DNA of 64,000 nucleotides. Origin: JBDIAG01 sp047974565 (GTDB lineage Bacteria > Actinomycetota > Actinomycetes > Actinomycetales > CAWJMD01). The position numbers and the translations under genes were made by a program. Below are positions 53,601 through 61,901 of the stretch, one piece after another. The notes under the pieces are model-generated. The model searched no databases, had not been told where the DNA came from, and saw only the letters and a list, made by a program, of their open reading frames with translations. Location of the stretch: positions 10,179 to 74,178 of the forward strand of contig JBKECN010000046.1 of assembly GCA_047974565.1 (NCBI GenBank), written 5' to 3'. Every line of letters starts with the position of its first letter. Positions within the stretch are counted from its first letter, which is position 1.

Positions 53601-54189
53601 CGGTGGTCAGGTCGGCCAGCCGGGTGAGATTGGCCTGCATCGCGTCCAGCTTGCGCAGCGCCTTCTCTTTGCGTTTGCGGTGCTTGAGCACCCCGGCGGC
53701 CTCCTCGATGAAGCCGCGCCGCTCCACGGCGGTGGCCCGCAGCACCGAGTCGAGCTGCCCCTGCCCGACGATGACGTGCATCTCCCGGCCGATCCCGGAG
53801 TCCGAAAGCAGTTCCTGGACGTCCAGCAGCCGTACCGCCGACCCGTTGATGGCGTAGTCCGAACCACCGGAACGGAACATCGTCCGGCTGATCGTCACCT
53901 CGGTGTAGTCGATCGGCAGCGCCCCGTCGGAGTTGTCGATCGTCAGGGCCACCTCCGCCCGGCCCAGTGGTGGCCGCCCGGCGGTGCCGGCGAAGATGAC
54001 GTCCTCCATCTTTCCGCCGCGCAGGCTCTTGGCGCCCTGCTCCCCCATCACCCAGGCCAGGGCATCGACGACGTTCGACTTTCCCGAGCCGTTCGGGCCG
54101 ACCACGCAGGTGATGCCCGGTTCCAGGCGCAGCGTGGTGGTCGAGGCGAACGACTTGAAGCCCTTCATGGTCAGGGTCTTCAGGTACAC
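50629..54189 (-). CDS. smc: Chromosome segregation protein SMC
   Basis: 1186 residues. The bacterial condensin ATPase that compacts and separates chromosomes. Walker A in GPNGSGKSN, N-lobe QLSD-type VGQGQLDSVL, long coiled coils, hinge at about 510-660 (GVAGVLGVVPELVQVD), and the C-lobe signature LLSGGERSLTAVALL with Walker B FYVMDEVEAALDD. GTG 54189 (VYLKTLTMKGFKSFA) is chosen because homologues begin with xYLKxL; an ATG 15 bases upstream is possible. The usual downstream neighbour ftsY is absent here and found at 8392-9576. Confidence 0.96.
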   Translation of the reverse strand: MYLKTLTMKGFKSFASTTTLRLEPGITCVVGPNGSGKSNVVDALAWVMGEQGAKSLRGGKMEDVIFAGTAGRPPLGRAEVALTIDNSDGALPIDYTEVTISRTMFRSGGSDYAINGSAVRLLDVQELLSDSGIGREMHVIVGQGQLDSVLRATAVERRGFIEEAAGVLKHRKRKEKALRKLDAMQANLTRLADLTTEIRRQLGPLGRQAEVARRAVTIQAEVRDAKARLLADELVQLSTTLEQEVADETALLARRAEVEDSVAGARRTLARLQDEAAAAAPRMREVSQVWFDLSGLRERARGTAGLASERLRLLGQDDPEPDNRTDPDRLRADAARAREQEQALAGEVDAAAAVLQARVGERSGLEERHGEAERAVAALQRARADRREGLARLAGQVSAKRSRVEATEAEIGRLRAAVEQATERGRASQEEFNVLEQQVAGVEEGEEGLDAEHTAAEQAAAEAAARVAELEQREREADKERATWTARKEALELGLEAADGAAVLVAPESGVAGVLGVVPELVQVDPAYADAIAAALGGLADAVAVTGVEAAVDALRHLRDTDAGQVSLVLAGTAEPAVSGGAAPGGGRWARDLVTTGDDLSGTVADLLGNVVVVDGLAEARAVVAGHPHLTAVTADGDVLGSRTARGGSSTQHSALHVRAAIDEAEGALAEAVRAAEQTRFELVAARRQAEEAGERVAAALERLHASDARFAAVAERLGQLASAVRSATSEAARLESSLAAAQESLEADTTALAELTARLDAAQAATADGDAEPDTSERDALAEQARSARAAETDARLALRTAEERLTGLAGRAESLERAALREEQARARAAARAEQRRRQAAVAASVETGMQTLVQLLDAAVARAGADRDAVEAERAERETRVATERDRLDALGAELAQLTDEAHRDEVARTQQRLRIEQLTERAISELGLDAEVLVDEYGPHLMVPPPPPSPGDPEPETAPEPVPFVRTEQQKRLRKAERAMNALGKVNPLALEEFQALEERHTFLVEQLDDLKRSRADLLGIVAEIDQRVEQVFSEAFADTAEQFVGVFSRLFPGGEGRLVLTDPNDMLTTGIEVEARPAGKKVKQLSLLSGGERSLTAVALLVSIFKARPSPFYVMDEVEAALDDVNLGRLIDIFGELRDSSQLIVITHQKRTMEGADALYGVTMRGDGVSTVISQRLERAG

Positions 54190-54415
54190 GCGGCCTCCCG
54201 GCATCGGTCACCCTCGCACCGCGCGAGGGCACCCGCCGAGGCTACCCGCGACCGGCCGGGATCGTGCTGACGCCGGCCTTGGACCACGCCGGTGTGCCGC
54301 CGGTCACGTCGCATATAACCGTCCGATCACAGTGCGGCCCACGTTGACACAATTCGATGAAACTTTGGGCGGTCCGGGCGGTGAAGCGCCTCATCGGGAA
54401 GCTACCGTGTGCCGC

Positions 54416-55858
54416 ATGGATGTCCTCGATCTGGCGCGTCTGCAATTCGGCGCGACAACCGTCTACCACTTCATGTTCGTCCCGCTCACCATCGGTCTGT
54501 CCCCGATCGTGGCCATCCTGCAGACCATCTGGTACCGCACCGGGGACGAGAAGTGGTTCCGGATCACCCGGTTCTTCGGCAAGCTGCTGCTGATCAACTT
54601 CGCCATCGGGGTGGCCACCGGCATCGTGCAGGAGTTCCAGTTCGGGATGAACTGGAGCGAGTACTCCCGGTTCGTCGGCGACGTCTTCGGTGCGCCGCTG
54701 GCCATGGAGGCGCTGGCCGCGTTCTTCCTGGAGTCCACCTTCCTCGGACTGTGGATCTTCGGGTGGGACCGGCTCCCCCGGGCCATTCACCTGGCCTCCG
54801 TGTGGGCCTTCTCGATCGGCACCTGGCTGTCCGCGTACTTCATCATCGCCGCCAACTCCTTCATGCAGCACCCGGTCGGGGCCCGGTACAACCCCGAGAC
54901 CGGGCGGGCCGAACTGGAGAGCATCGGTGCGGTGCTGACCAACCCCACCACGCTGGTCGCCTTCCCGCACGTCATCTCCGGGGCACTGCTCACCGGTGCC
55001 ACCTTCGTCACCGGGATCGCCTGCTGGTGGATGCTGAAGTCCGCCCGGGCCAAGCGGGAGAACGACGCGCAGGCCTACCGTTCGGCCACCCTCGTCGGGC
55101 TCATCGTCCTGGTGGTGGCCGGGGTGGGCGTGATGATCACCGGCGACTCCCAGGCCAAGATCATGTTCAAACAGCAGCCGATGAAGATGGCCGCCGCGGA
55201 GGGTCTGTGCGTCGGTGAGGACGGGGTCCCCTTCTCGATCCTGGCCATCGGTGACCTCACCAACGACTGCGCCAACGTCGACCACGTCATCGAGCTGCCG
55301 GGCGTCACCTCCTTCCTGGCGGACGGCACCTTCGACGCCTACCTCGCTGGTGTGGAGGAACTCCAGCCGCAGTACGAGGAGCTGTACGGACCGGGCCAGA
55401 ACTACGTCCCGAACCTCGTCGTCACGTACTGGTCGTTCCGGCTGATGATCGGCTTCGCGGTCTTCTCCGGCCTGCTCGCGGTGGCCGCGTTGTGGTACAC
55501 CCGCGGCAAACGCACGACGGGCCCGCGCTGGCTCGGCATCCTGGCGGTGCTGGCCGTCCCAATGCCCTTCCTGGGCAACTCGTTCGGCTGGATCTTCACC
55601 GAGATGGGGCGCCAGCCGTGGGTGGTGAACCCCGCCCCCGAGGGCGACCCGGCGATCCGCCTGCTCACCATGGACGGGGTCTCACCCAACCCGGCGTGGA
55701 TGGTGGCCACCACGGTGATCGGCTTCGTCGTGCTCTACGGGGTTCTGGCCGTCTTCTGGGTGCGGCTGATGCTGCGCTACGCCCGCGAGGGCCTGGTGGC
55801 CGAGTCCGAACCGGTCCCGGTCGATTCCGACGACGACACGCTGCACTTCGCGTACTGA
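54416..55858 (+). CDS. cydA: Cytochrome bd ubiquinol/menaquinol oxidase subunit I
   Basis: 480 residues. Oxidises quinol and reduces O2 with high affinity. N-terminal ARLQFGATTVYHFMFVPLTIGLS contains the haem b595 His ligand (His18). The second haem His lies in LVAFPHVISGALLTGA, and GWIFTEMGRQPW has the Met haem b558 ligand and the family signature. The quinol-binding loop is of the shorter type found in actinobacteria. A -10-like TACCGT (54403-54408) ends 7 bases before ATG 54416, with no ribosome site, so it may be leaderless. First gene of cydABDC. Confidence 0.97.
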   Translation: MDVLDLARLQFGATTVYHFMFVPLTIGLSPIVAILQTIWYRTGDEKWFRITRFFGKLLLINFAIGVATGIVQEFQFGMNWSEYSRFVGDVFGAPLAMEALAAFFLESTFLGLWIFGWDRLPRAIHLASVWAFSIGTWLSAYFIIAANSFMQHPVGARYNPETGRAELESIGAVLTNPTTLVAFPHVISGALLTGATFVTGIACWWMLKSARAKRENDAQAYRSATLVGLIVLVVAGVGVMITGDSQAKIMFKQQPMKMAAAEGLCVGEDGVPFSILAIGDLTNDCANVDHVIELPGVTSFLADGTFDAYLAGVEELQPQYEELYGPGQNYVPNLVVTYWSFRLMIGFAVFSGLLAVAALWYTRGKRTTGPRWLGILAVLAVPMPFLGNSFGWIFTEMGRQPWVVNPAPEGDPAIRLLTMDGVSPNPAWMVATTVIGFVVLYGVLAVFWVRLMLRYAREGLVAESEPVPVDSDDDTLHFAY

Positions 55859-55867
55859 GAGGCAGGC

Positions 55868-56932
55868 ATGGATCTCAACATCTTCTGGTTCCTGCTGATC
55901 GCGGTGCTGTGGACCGGCTACCTGGTGCTGGAGGGCTTCGACTTCGGGGTCGGCATGCTCCTGCCGGTGATGGGCAACACCCGCAAGTTCGGCGTCGAGC
56001 GGGCCGAGAAGCGGCGCCGGGTCCTCATCAACTCGATCGGGCCGGTGTGGGACGGCAACGAGGTATGGCTGCTGACCGCCGGTGGCGCCACCTTCGCGGC
56101 CTTCCCGGAGTGGTACGCGAGCCTGTTCAGCGGCTTCTACCTGGCCCTGTTCATCATCCTCGTCGGGCTCATCGTGCGGGTCTGCGCCTTTGAATGGCGC
56201 GCCAAGATCGACTCCCCCGCCTGGCGGGCCGGATGTGACGCCGGAATCGTCTTCGGCTCCTTTATCCCCGCGCTGCTGTGGGGTGTGGCCTTCGCCAACA
56301 TCGTGCGCGGGGTGCCGTTGAACGCCGACCACCAGTACACCGGCACCTTCTTCGGCCTGCTGAACCCATACGCCCTGTTGGGCGGCCTGGCGTTGATGTC
56401 GATCTTCCTGCTGCACGGCGCCATCTTCATCGCGCTGAAGAGCCGCGGCGAGGTTTTCGAGGACGCCGGCGACCTGGCGGCGCGGCTGTCCGTGCCGGCA
56501 CTGGCCATCGGCGGGGTGTGGGCGATCTGGACGCAGCTGGCGTACGGCAAGGGCTGGACCTGGGTGCCGGTGCTCGTCGCCGCCCTGGCCCTGGCCGGTG
56601 CGGTGGCCGCCACCCGGGCTCGCAAGGAGAAGGGTGCCTTCGCCCTGACGACGCTGACCATCGTCATGGTGGTGATGCTCATTTTCGGTTCGATGTACCC
56701 GAACGTGCTGCCGTCCACGGTGGACCCCGCCACCAACTCGCTCGACATCTACAACGCCTCGTCCACCCCGTACACGCTCACTGTGATGTCGTGGGTGGCG
56801 GTGATCCTCACCCCCATTGTGCTGATCTACCAGGGCTATTCGTACTGGGTCTTCCGGGCGCGGTTGTCGACCAAGCAGATGGGTCCGCACCACGGCCTCA
56901 CGTTCGGCAAGCCGACAGCCAAGCATCACTGA
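55868..56932 (+). CDS. cydB: Cytochrome bd oxidase subunit II
   Basis: 354 residues with 8-9 membrane helices. Pairs with CydA to form the oxidase. Opens NIFWFLLIAVLWTGYLVLEG and FDFGVGML, the family signature, and has the conserved RRRVLINSIGPVWDGNEVWL. The start is 9 bases after the cydA stop, with GAGAGGCAGGC upstream. Its stop (56930-56932) is followed directly by the GTG of cydD. Confidence 0.97.
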   Translation: MDLNIFWFLLIAVLWTGYLVLEGFDFGVGMLLPVMGNTRKFGVERAEKRRRVLINSIGPVWDGNEVWLLTAGGATFAAFPEWYASLFSGFYLALFIILVGLIVRVCAFEWRAKIDSPAWRAGCDAGIVFGSFIPALLWGVAFANIVRGVPLNADHQYTGTFFGLLNPYALLGGLALMSIFLLHGAIFIALKSRGEVFEDAGDLAARLSVPALAIGGVWAIWTQLAYGKGWTWVPVLVAALALAGAVAATRARKEKGAFALTTLTIVMVVMLIFGSMYPNVLPSTVDPATNSLDIYNASSTPYTLTVMSWVAVILTPIVLIYQGYSYWVFRARLSTKQMGPHHGLTFGKPTAKHH

Positions 56933-58972
56933 GTGCGCCCGCTCGACCCTCGCCTGCTGCGTACCGCATCCTCGGCGCGCCGCTGGGTGGTGCTGGCGGC
57001 CACCGTGCAGGTGGCCTCTGCCGGTCTCCTGGTCGTGCAGGCCCTGTGGTTGGCGGACGCAGTGGCCGGCGTGGTCGCCGGTGCGCCGGCCGACAGCGTC
57101 CTGCTGCCCGGGCTGGTGGTGGCCGCCACCCTGGCGGGCCGGGGCCTGCTGGCCGGTCTAGCCGCTCGCTCGGCGGATCGGGCCGCGACTCGGGTGATGC
57201 GCCAATTGCGGGGTGCTGCCCTCGACCGGATCGACCGGGTCGGCCTGCGCGGGGAGTCTCCGGCTGATCTGGCCACCCTGCTGACCAGTGGCCTGGACCA
57301 GTTGGACGGTTACCTGGTGCGGTATCTGCCGCAACTGCTGGGCACGGCCGCGGTGACTCCTCTTCTGCTGGTTGTGGTGTTCACCCAGGACGTGATCTCC
57401 GGGGTGACGATGGCGCTGACCCTGCCGCTGGTCCCCTTCTTCATGGCGTTGGTCGGCTGGACCACCCAGCGCCTGTCGGACGAGCGGATCGCCCGGATGC
57501 GCCGCCTCGGCGACCAGGTACTCGACCTGATCGCGGGGTTGCCGACGCTGCGGGCCCTGGGCCGCGCCGCGCCACAGTCCGCCCGGGTGGAGGCGCTGGG
57601 TCAGGCCTACCGGACGAGCACCAACTCCGTGCTGCGGATCGCCTTCCTTTCCGGTTTCGTCCTGGAGTTCCTCACCACCCTGTCCGTGGCCCTGGTGGCG
57701 GTGGGTATCGGGATGCGGCTGGTCTTCGGCGAACTCGATCTGCAGACCGGGTTGGCGGTGCTCATCCTGGCTCCGGAGGTGTACCTGCCGCTGCGCCTGG
57801 TCGGCCAGCACTATCACGCGAGCACGGACGGCATCGCTGCGGCGGCTGCCGCACTCGAACTGCTGGACGATGCGCCGGGCGTGGACGACGACCTGGGGGC
57901 TGGCCTGGACACGCGGGCGAGTACCGGCCTGACCCCCGCCCGCGCCGATCAGACGACCCCAGCCGCGGTGCGATCAGAAGCTGCTGTGCGAACAGAAGCC
58001 GCTGTGCGAAAAGAAACAGAGTTGCCGCCGGTCACCGCAGTGGCCTGGCACGAGGTGTCGGTGCACCATCCGGGCCCCACCCGGGCGACCCCCTGGAGAC
58101 TCACCGGCCGGGCCCGCGCCGGGCAGGTGAGCGCCCTCGTCGGGGAGAACGGGAGCGGCAAGTCGACGGCGCTGGCGGTCCTGCTCGGGCTCACCTCAGG
58201 CGACCACGGCCGGGTGGTGCTGGAGGCGGCGGGGAATCAGCCTGTTCCCGACGGGCCGTGCCGTGAGGCGACAACGGGACCGGGCGACCCAGGTGCCGGC
58301 CACACAGGCTTCGACCATCCGGGGGCGGGCGAGACCGGCGACGACCCAGAGCTGACCGAGGTGACCCTCACCGCGTCAGTGCTGCCCGCCTGGCATGCTC
58401 AGGTGGCCTGGGTTCCGCAACATCCGGTCGTGGTGGCCGGCTCGATGGCCGAGAACGTCGAGTTGCTCAACCCTGGGGTGACCCAGGACGAGCTGGACGC
58501 CGTGGCTGGACCGGCCGGCCTGGAGTCCACGATCGCCACCCACGGCTGGCACGCACCGATCGGTACCGGTGGCCTCGGGCTGTCGGCGGGCCAGCGCCAG
58601 CGGCTGGCCCTGGCCCGTGCTCTGGTCCGGGTGAACCGAGGCGCCCGGGTGCTGCTGCTCGACGAGCCCAGCGCGCACCTCGACCCGGACACCGAACGCG
58701 TGGTGCTTGCCTTGCTGCGCTCGGTGGCGGCGCGAGGCCTGGTGGTGGTCGTCGTCGCGCATCGTCCCGCGCTGGTGCACGCGGCGGACCAGGTGATCGA
58801 GGTATCCGCCGAGAGACTGGCCGCGGACGTGGCCGCGCCTGCAGACCAGGCCTGCCGCGCAGACCAGGCCGGGGATGCCGGGGATACAGACCAGGCCGGG
58901 CGTACAGACCAGGCCGGCCCCAAGAGTTCGCAGAGCCACGCCGTCAGGTTCGAACCGCGAGGTGCCCGGTGA
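56933..58972 (+). CDS. cydD: ABC exporter CydD with low-complexity inserts
   Basis: 679 residues. Half of the heterodimeric CydDC transporter that exports cysteine/glutathione-type reductants needed for bd-oxidase assembly. Six membrane helices, then a nucleotide-binding domain with Walker A GENGSGKST, signature LSAGQRQRLALARAL and Walker B VLLLDEPSAHLD. Oddities: a linker with the repeat VRSEAAVRTEAAVRKE (about residues 345-360), a Gly/Pro/Asp-rich insert of about 40 residues between Walker A and the Q-loop (PGDPGAGHTGFDHPGAGETG), and a DQAG-type repetitive tail. GTG start immediately after cydB. Confidence 0.94.
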   Translation: MRPLDPRLLRTASSARRWVVLAATVQVASAGLLVVQALWLADAVAGVVAGAPADSVLLPGLVVAATLAGRGLLAGLAARSADRAATRVMRQLRGAALDRIDRVGLRGESPADLATLLTSGLDQLDGYLVRYLPQLLGTAAVTPLLLVVVFTQDVISGVTMALTLPLVPFFMALVGWTTQRLSDERIARMRRLGDQVLDLIAGLPTLRALGRAAPQSARVEALGQAYRTSTNSVLRIAFLSGFVLEFLTTLSVALVAVGIGMRLVFGELDLQTGLAVLILAPEVYLPLRLVGQHYHASTDGIAAAAAALELLDDAPGVDDDLGAGLDTRASTGLTPARADQTTPAAVRSEAAVRTEAAVRKETELPPVTAVAWHEVSVHHPGPTRATPWRLTGRARAGQVSALVGENGSGKSTALAVLLGLTSGDHGRVVLEAAGNQPVPDGPCREATTGPGDPGAGHTGFDHPGAGETGDDPELTEVTLTASVLPAWHAQVAWVPQHPVVVAGSMAENVELLNPGVTQDELDAVAGPAGLESTIATHGWHAPIGTGGLGLSAGQRQRLALARALVRVNRGARVLLLDEPSAHLDPDTERVVLALLRSVAARGLVVVVVAHRPALVHAADQVIEVSAERLAADVAAPADQACRADQAGDAGDTDQAGRTDQAGPKSSQSHAVRFEPRGAR

Positions 58973-60948
58973 CCGGCGGCCGGTCGCAGCCGGCTGGCCC
59001 GTCCGGCCCGGATTCCCCGGTTCGGGCATTGGCACGGCTGCTGCGACCGGTGCTGTCGGCCCGACAACTGGCAAGCGCCACCGCCCTGGGCGCCCTGGGC
59101 GTAGGCAGTGGCGTCGCACTGATCGGGGTGGCCGCGTGGCTGATCGCCCGGGCCTGGCAGATGCCGCCGGTGCTGGACCTCACCGTCGCGACCGTGTCAG
59201 TGCGGATGTTCGGCATCGGCCGGGCAGTCTTCCGTTACACCGAGCGGCTCTCCTCACACTCGATCGCGCTGGACGCCCTGGTCCGATTACGCACCAGGCT
59301 GTACTCCGCCCTGGCCGACCAGGATCCCCGGGTGGCCCTTGGCCTGCGGCGTGGAGATCTCCTGGCCCGGGTGGGCAGCGACCTGGAGGAGGTCGCCGAC
59401 GTGGTGGTCAAGGGACTGCTGCCGTTCACCGTGGCTGCCGTGGTGGGGGCGGTGGCGACTCTGGCCAGCGCGCTCATCCTGCCCGCAGCCGGGTTGTGGT
59501 TGCTGGCCGCCCTGCTGCTGGCCGGGGTGGCATCGCCGATGCTGGCGGCGCGCGCCGCCACCCGGGCCCACGCCGACGCGGTCATCGCCCGCGCCCAGAT
59601 CAGCGCCGGAGTGCTCACCCATCTGGAATCACTCGATGAACTCCGGGTGGCGGACGCCCTGCCCGCCTCGCGAGGCCGCTTACAGGAGTGGGAGTCCCAA
59701 CGAGAGCACGCCGTCGACCGGGCCGCCGCCCCGGCCGCCTGGGCCGCCGGCCTCCAGCATGTCGCGGTTGGCGTGGGGGTGGTAGGAGCGCTCATCGCGG
59801 GTGCTCCGGCCGTGCAGAGCGGTCGCCTGGACAAGGTGCTGTACGCGGTGATCTGCTTGCTGCCATTGGCTGCGGTGGAGGCCTGCTCGGGACTACCCGC
59901 CGCCGCCGCGCAGATCTCGGTGGCCGGGCGTGCGGCCACCCGCGTGGCACCGTTGATGGCCGGTGCCGGGACGGGCAGCGCCGGGACGGGCAGCGCCGGC
60001 GCCGGGGCTGGGCTCGGTCGTCCTGGAACGGACAATGCTCTGCGCGACAAGGCTGGGCCCGGCAACGCTGGGTTGGACAGGGCTGGACCCGACGACGCTG
60101 GGCTGGACAACGCTGGCCCCGACGACGCTGGGCCCGACAACGCTGGGCCCGACGACGCTGGGCTGGACGAAGCTGGACACGACAACGCAGGACCCGACAA
60201 CGCAGGACCCGACAACGCAGGGCCCGACAACGCAGGGCGCGACAACGCAGGGCCCGCCCGGGATCGGCGGGCGCACCCCCAGTCCCCTGCCACCCCGGGT
60301 CGAGCCCCGGCGAAGCTGCGGGCAACCGACCTGAAGGTGGGCTGGCGAGAACCGTTGCCAGTACCCACCGAGATCACCATCGCTGCGGGCGAACTCGTCG
60401 TCATCACCGGCCCCAGCGGTGTCGGCAAGACCACCCTCGGCCTCACCCTGGCCGGCCTTCTGGAGCCCCTGTCCGGTCGAATCACGCTGAGTGGCCAGCC
60501 ATTACCGAGCCTGCCGGAACTGGCCCGGACGGTGAACTTCACCGCCCATGACGCACACATCTTCGGCACCACGGTGCGGGAGAACCTGCTGGTCGCGGCG
60601 CCTCGCGGCTGCACGGACGCCGAGCTCCTGCGCGCTTGCGAGCGCAGCGGACTGGACGCCTGGCTGGGCACCCGTCCGGATGGTTTGGACACCAGATTGA
60701 CCGGCGGCGGCAGGTCGCTATCGGGTGGGGAGGCACGCCGACTCCTGCTGACCCGGGCCCTGCTGACCGGAGCGCAGGTACTGATCCTGGATGAGCCGAC
60801 CGAGCATCTCTCGGCTCGGGGAGCGGGTGTGATCTTCGACGAGCTCGCCGATCTGGCGCACGGTGAGGGGCTGGCGGTGCTGGCGATCACCCACGACGAC
60901 TCGGCCCGGGCGGACCGGGTGATCCGGGTCGGCGATTCACCGACCTGA
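58969..60948 (+). CDS. cydC: ABC exporter CydC with DNAGP pentapeptide-repeat linker
   Basis: 659 residues. Partner of CydD. Six membrane helices (GVGSGVALIGVAAWLIARAW and others), then a linker of 15 tandem pentapeptides (residues 355-429, mostly D-N/D-A-G-P/L), then the nucleotide-binding domain: Walker A GPSGVGKTT, signature LSGGEARRLLLTRALL, Walker B VLILDEPTEHLS. The GTG start overlaps the cydD stop as GTGA. The linker is unusually long for CydC, hydrophilic and acidic, and it joins the membrane part to the ATPase. Confidence 0.94.
   Translation: MTGGRSQPAGPSGPDSPVRALARLLRPVLSARQLASATALGALGVGSGVALIGVAAWLIARAWQMPPVLDLTVATVSVRMFGIGRAVFRYTERLSSHSIALDALVRLRTRLYSALADQDPRVALGLRRGDLLARVGSDLEEVADVVVKGLLPFTVAAVVGAVATLASALILPAAGLWLLAALLLAGVASPMLAARAATRAHADAVIARAQISAGVLTHLESLDELRVADALPASRGRLQEWESQREHAVDRAAAPAAWAAGLQHVAVGVGVVGALIAGAPAVQSGRLDKVLYAVICLLPLAAVEACSGLPAAAAQISVAGRAATRVAPLMAGAGTGSAGTGSAGAGAGLGRPGTDNALRDKAGPGNAGLDRAGPDDAGLDNAGPDDAGPDNAGPDDAGLDEAGHDNAGPDNAGPDNAGPDNAGRDNAGPARDRRAHPQSPATPGRAPAKLRATDLKVGWREPLPVPTEITIAAGELVVITGPSGVGKTTLGLTLAGLLEPLSGRITLSGQPLPSLPELARTVNFTAHDAHIFGTTVRENLLVAAPRGCTDAELLRACERSGLDAWLGTRPDGLDTRLTGGGRSLSGGEARRLLLTRALLTGAQVLILDEPTEHLSARGAGVIFDELADLAHGEGLAVLAITHDDSARADRVIRVGDSPT
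60031..60255 (+). repeat. 15-bp in-frame tandem repeat inside cydC
   Basis: Fifteen consecutive 15-bp units near CCCGACAACGCTGGG encode the DNAGP-type pentapeptides. The last six units use GCAGGG where earlier ones use GCTGGG, so the array seems to have grown in two bursts. The length is an exact multiple of three, so changes in copy number keep the frame. Confidence 0.92.
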
Positions 60949-60976
60949 GCCGCACCGACCCGCGGCCCCAAGCTGT

Positions 60977-61140
60977 GACCGCACCGACCCGCAGCCTCGC
61001 TCGACCCGTGACCGCACCGACCCGCAGCCTCACTCGACCCGTGACCGGACCGACCCGCGGCCTCGCCCCCGACCCGTCACCGCACCGACCCGCGGCCTCC
61101 CCCGACCCGCAGCCTCGCCCCGACCCGTGACCGCACAAAC
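60977..61140. repeat. 33-bp tandem repeat, about 4-5 copies, after cydC
   Basis: GACCGCACCGACCCGCAGCC-type units begin at 60977, 61010, 61043 and about 61078, with a partial near 61126. It lies in the 387-base gap between cydC and fmdB. No gene or terminator is evident in 60949-61335. Confidence 0.8.
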
Positions 61141-61323
61141 CCATGACCACGCCCCAGCCGTCAGCGCCCACCGGTGGCAGCACCCAGCAGCGGAACCGCC
61201 GTCAGATGAAAGCAGCGTCGACAGCCAAGCCGGAGCAACAACGGTCCCGGCATGAGTTGAGCCCGGCATGACACTGTGGACAATCAGCCCGCACTGACCC
61301 TGTCCGGCGATTCTCCACATCGT

Positions 61324-61329
61324 TAGAGT
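61324..61329 (+). promoter_or_regulatory. Probable leaderless -10 box of fmdB
   Basis: TAGAGT (61324-61329) in the context CGTTAGAGTC ends 6 bases before the ATG at 61336. No ribosome binding site precedes the ATG. No good -35 was found, which is common for such promoters in actinobacteria. Confidence 0.4.
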
Positions 61330-61335
61330 CGCCCC

Positions 61336-61617
61336 ATGCCCGTCTACGAGTTCTCCTGCCCCGACGACGGACGGTTCGACCTCACCCTGGCGATGACCGC
61401 GGACACCGCGCAAGCCGCCTGCCCCACGTGCGCGGCCCCGGCCGGACGGGTCTACTCCGCCCCGGCGCTGCGGCGCGGCGATCCGGCAGCCAGACGGCTC
61501 ATCGAGGCCACCCGACGCACCGCCAGTGAGCCCGGGGTCGTCCAGTCGCCGCCACCGCGACCGGGTGGGCGCCCGGTGAGCACCGACCCCCGCACTGCCC
61601 GCCTCCCCCGTCCCTGA
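61336..61617 (+). CDS. fmdB: FmdB-type zinc-ribbon protein
   Basis: 93 residues. The N-terminal MPVYEFSCPDDG and the CPTC pair are the FmdB zinc-ribbon pattern (one Cys of the usual first CxxC is replaced: SCPDDG). The C-terminal half is Pro/Arg-rich and probably disordered. FmdB is a putative regulator often found next to the formamidase gene fmdA, as here. Probably leaderless. Confidence 0.88.
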   Translation: MPVYEFSCPDDGRFDLTLAMTADTAQAACPTCAAPAGRVYSAPALRRGDPAARRLIEATRRTASEPGVVQSPPPRPGGRPVSTDPRTARLPRP

Positions 61618-61641
61618 CCTCGAGCCCCGTCACCGAAACCC

Positions 61642-61762
61642 CGCCATCCAGCACCCGCCATCCAGCCACCCGCCATCCAGCCATCCAGCCACCCGCCATC
61701 CAGCCACTCGCCGTCCAGCACCCGCCGTCCAGCACCCGCCATCCAGCCACCCGCCGTCCAGC
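61642..61762. repeat. 14-15-bp repeat (CGCCATCCAGC), 8 copies
   Basis: CGCC(A/G)TCCAGC occurs at 61642, 61656, 61671, 61694, 61709, 61723, 61737 and 61752, so the period is 14-15 bp apart from one interval of 23. It lies between fmdB and fmdA. The reading frames change with the mixed period. Confidence 0.85.
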
Positions 61763-61901
61763 GAAACCCATTGCCCGCCCACAGCAAGGAGGTACTTCCC
61801 GGACAGCAGACCGGTTTGAATCCAGCGGGTCGCGAGCATCGCGACACAGTTCCGCGCCCGGCCGCACCAACCCGCGCACCAGGACCTGAGAAGGAGATCG
61901 C

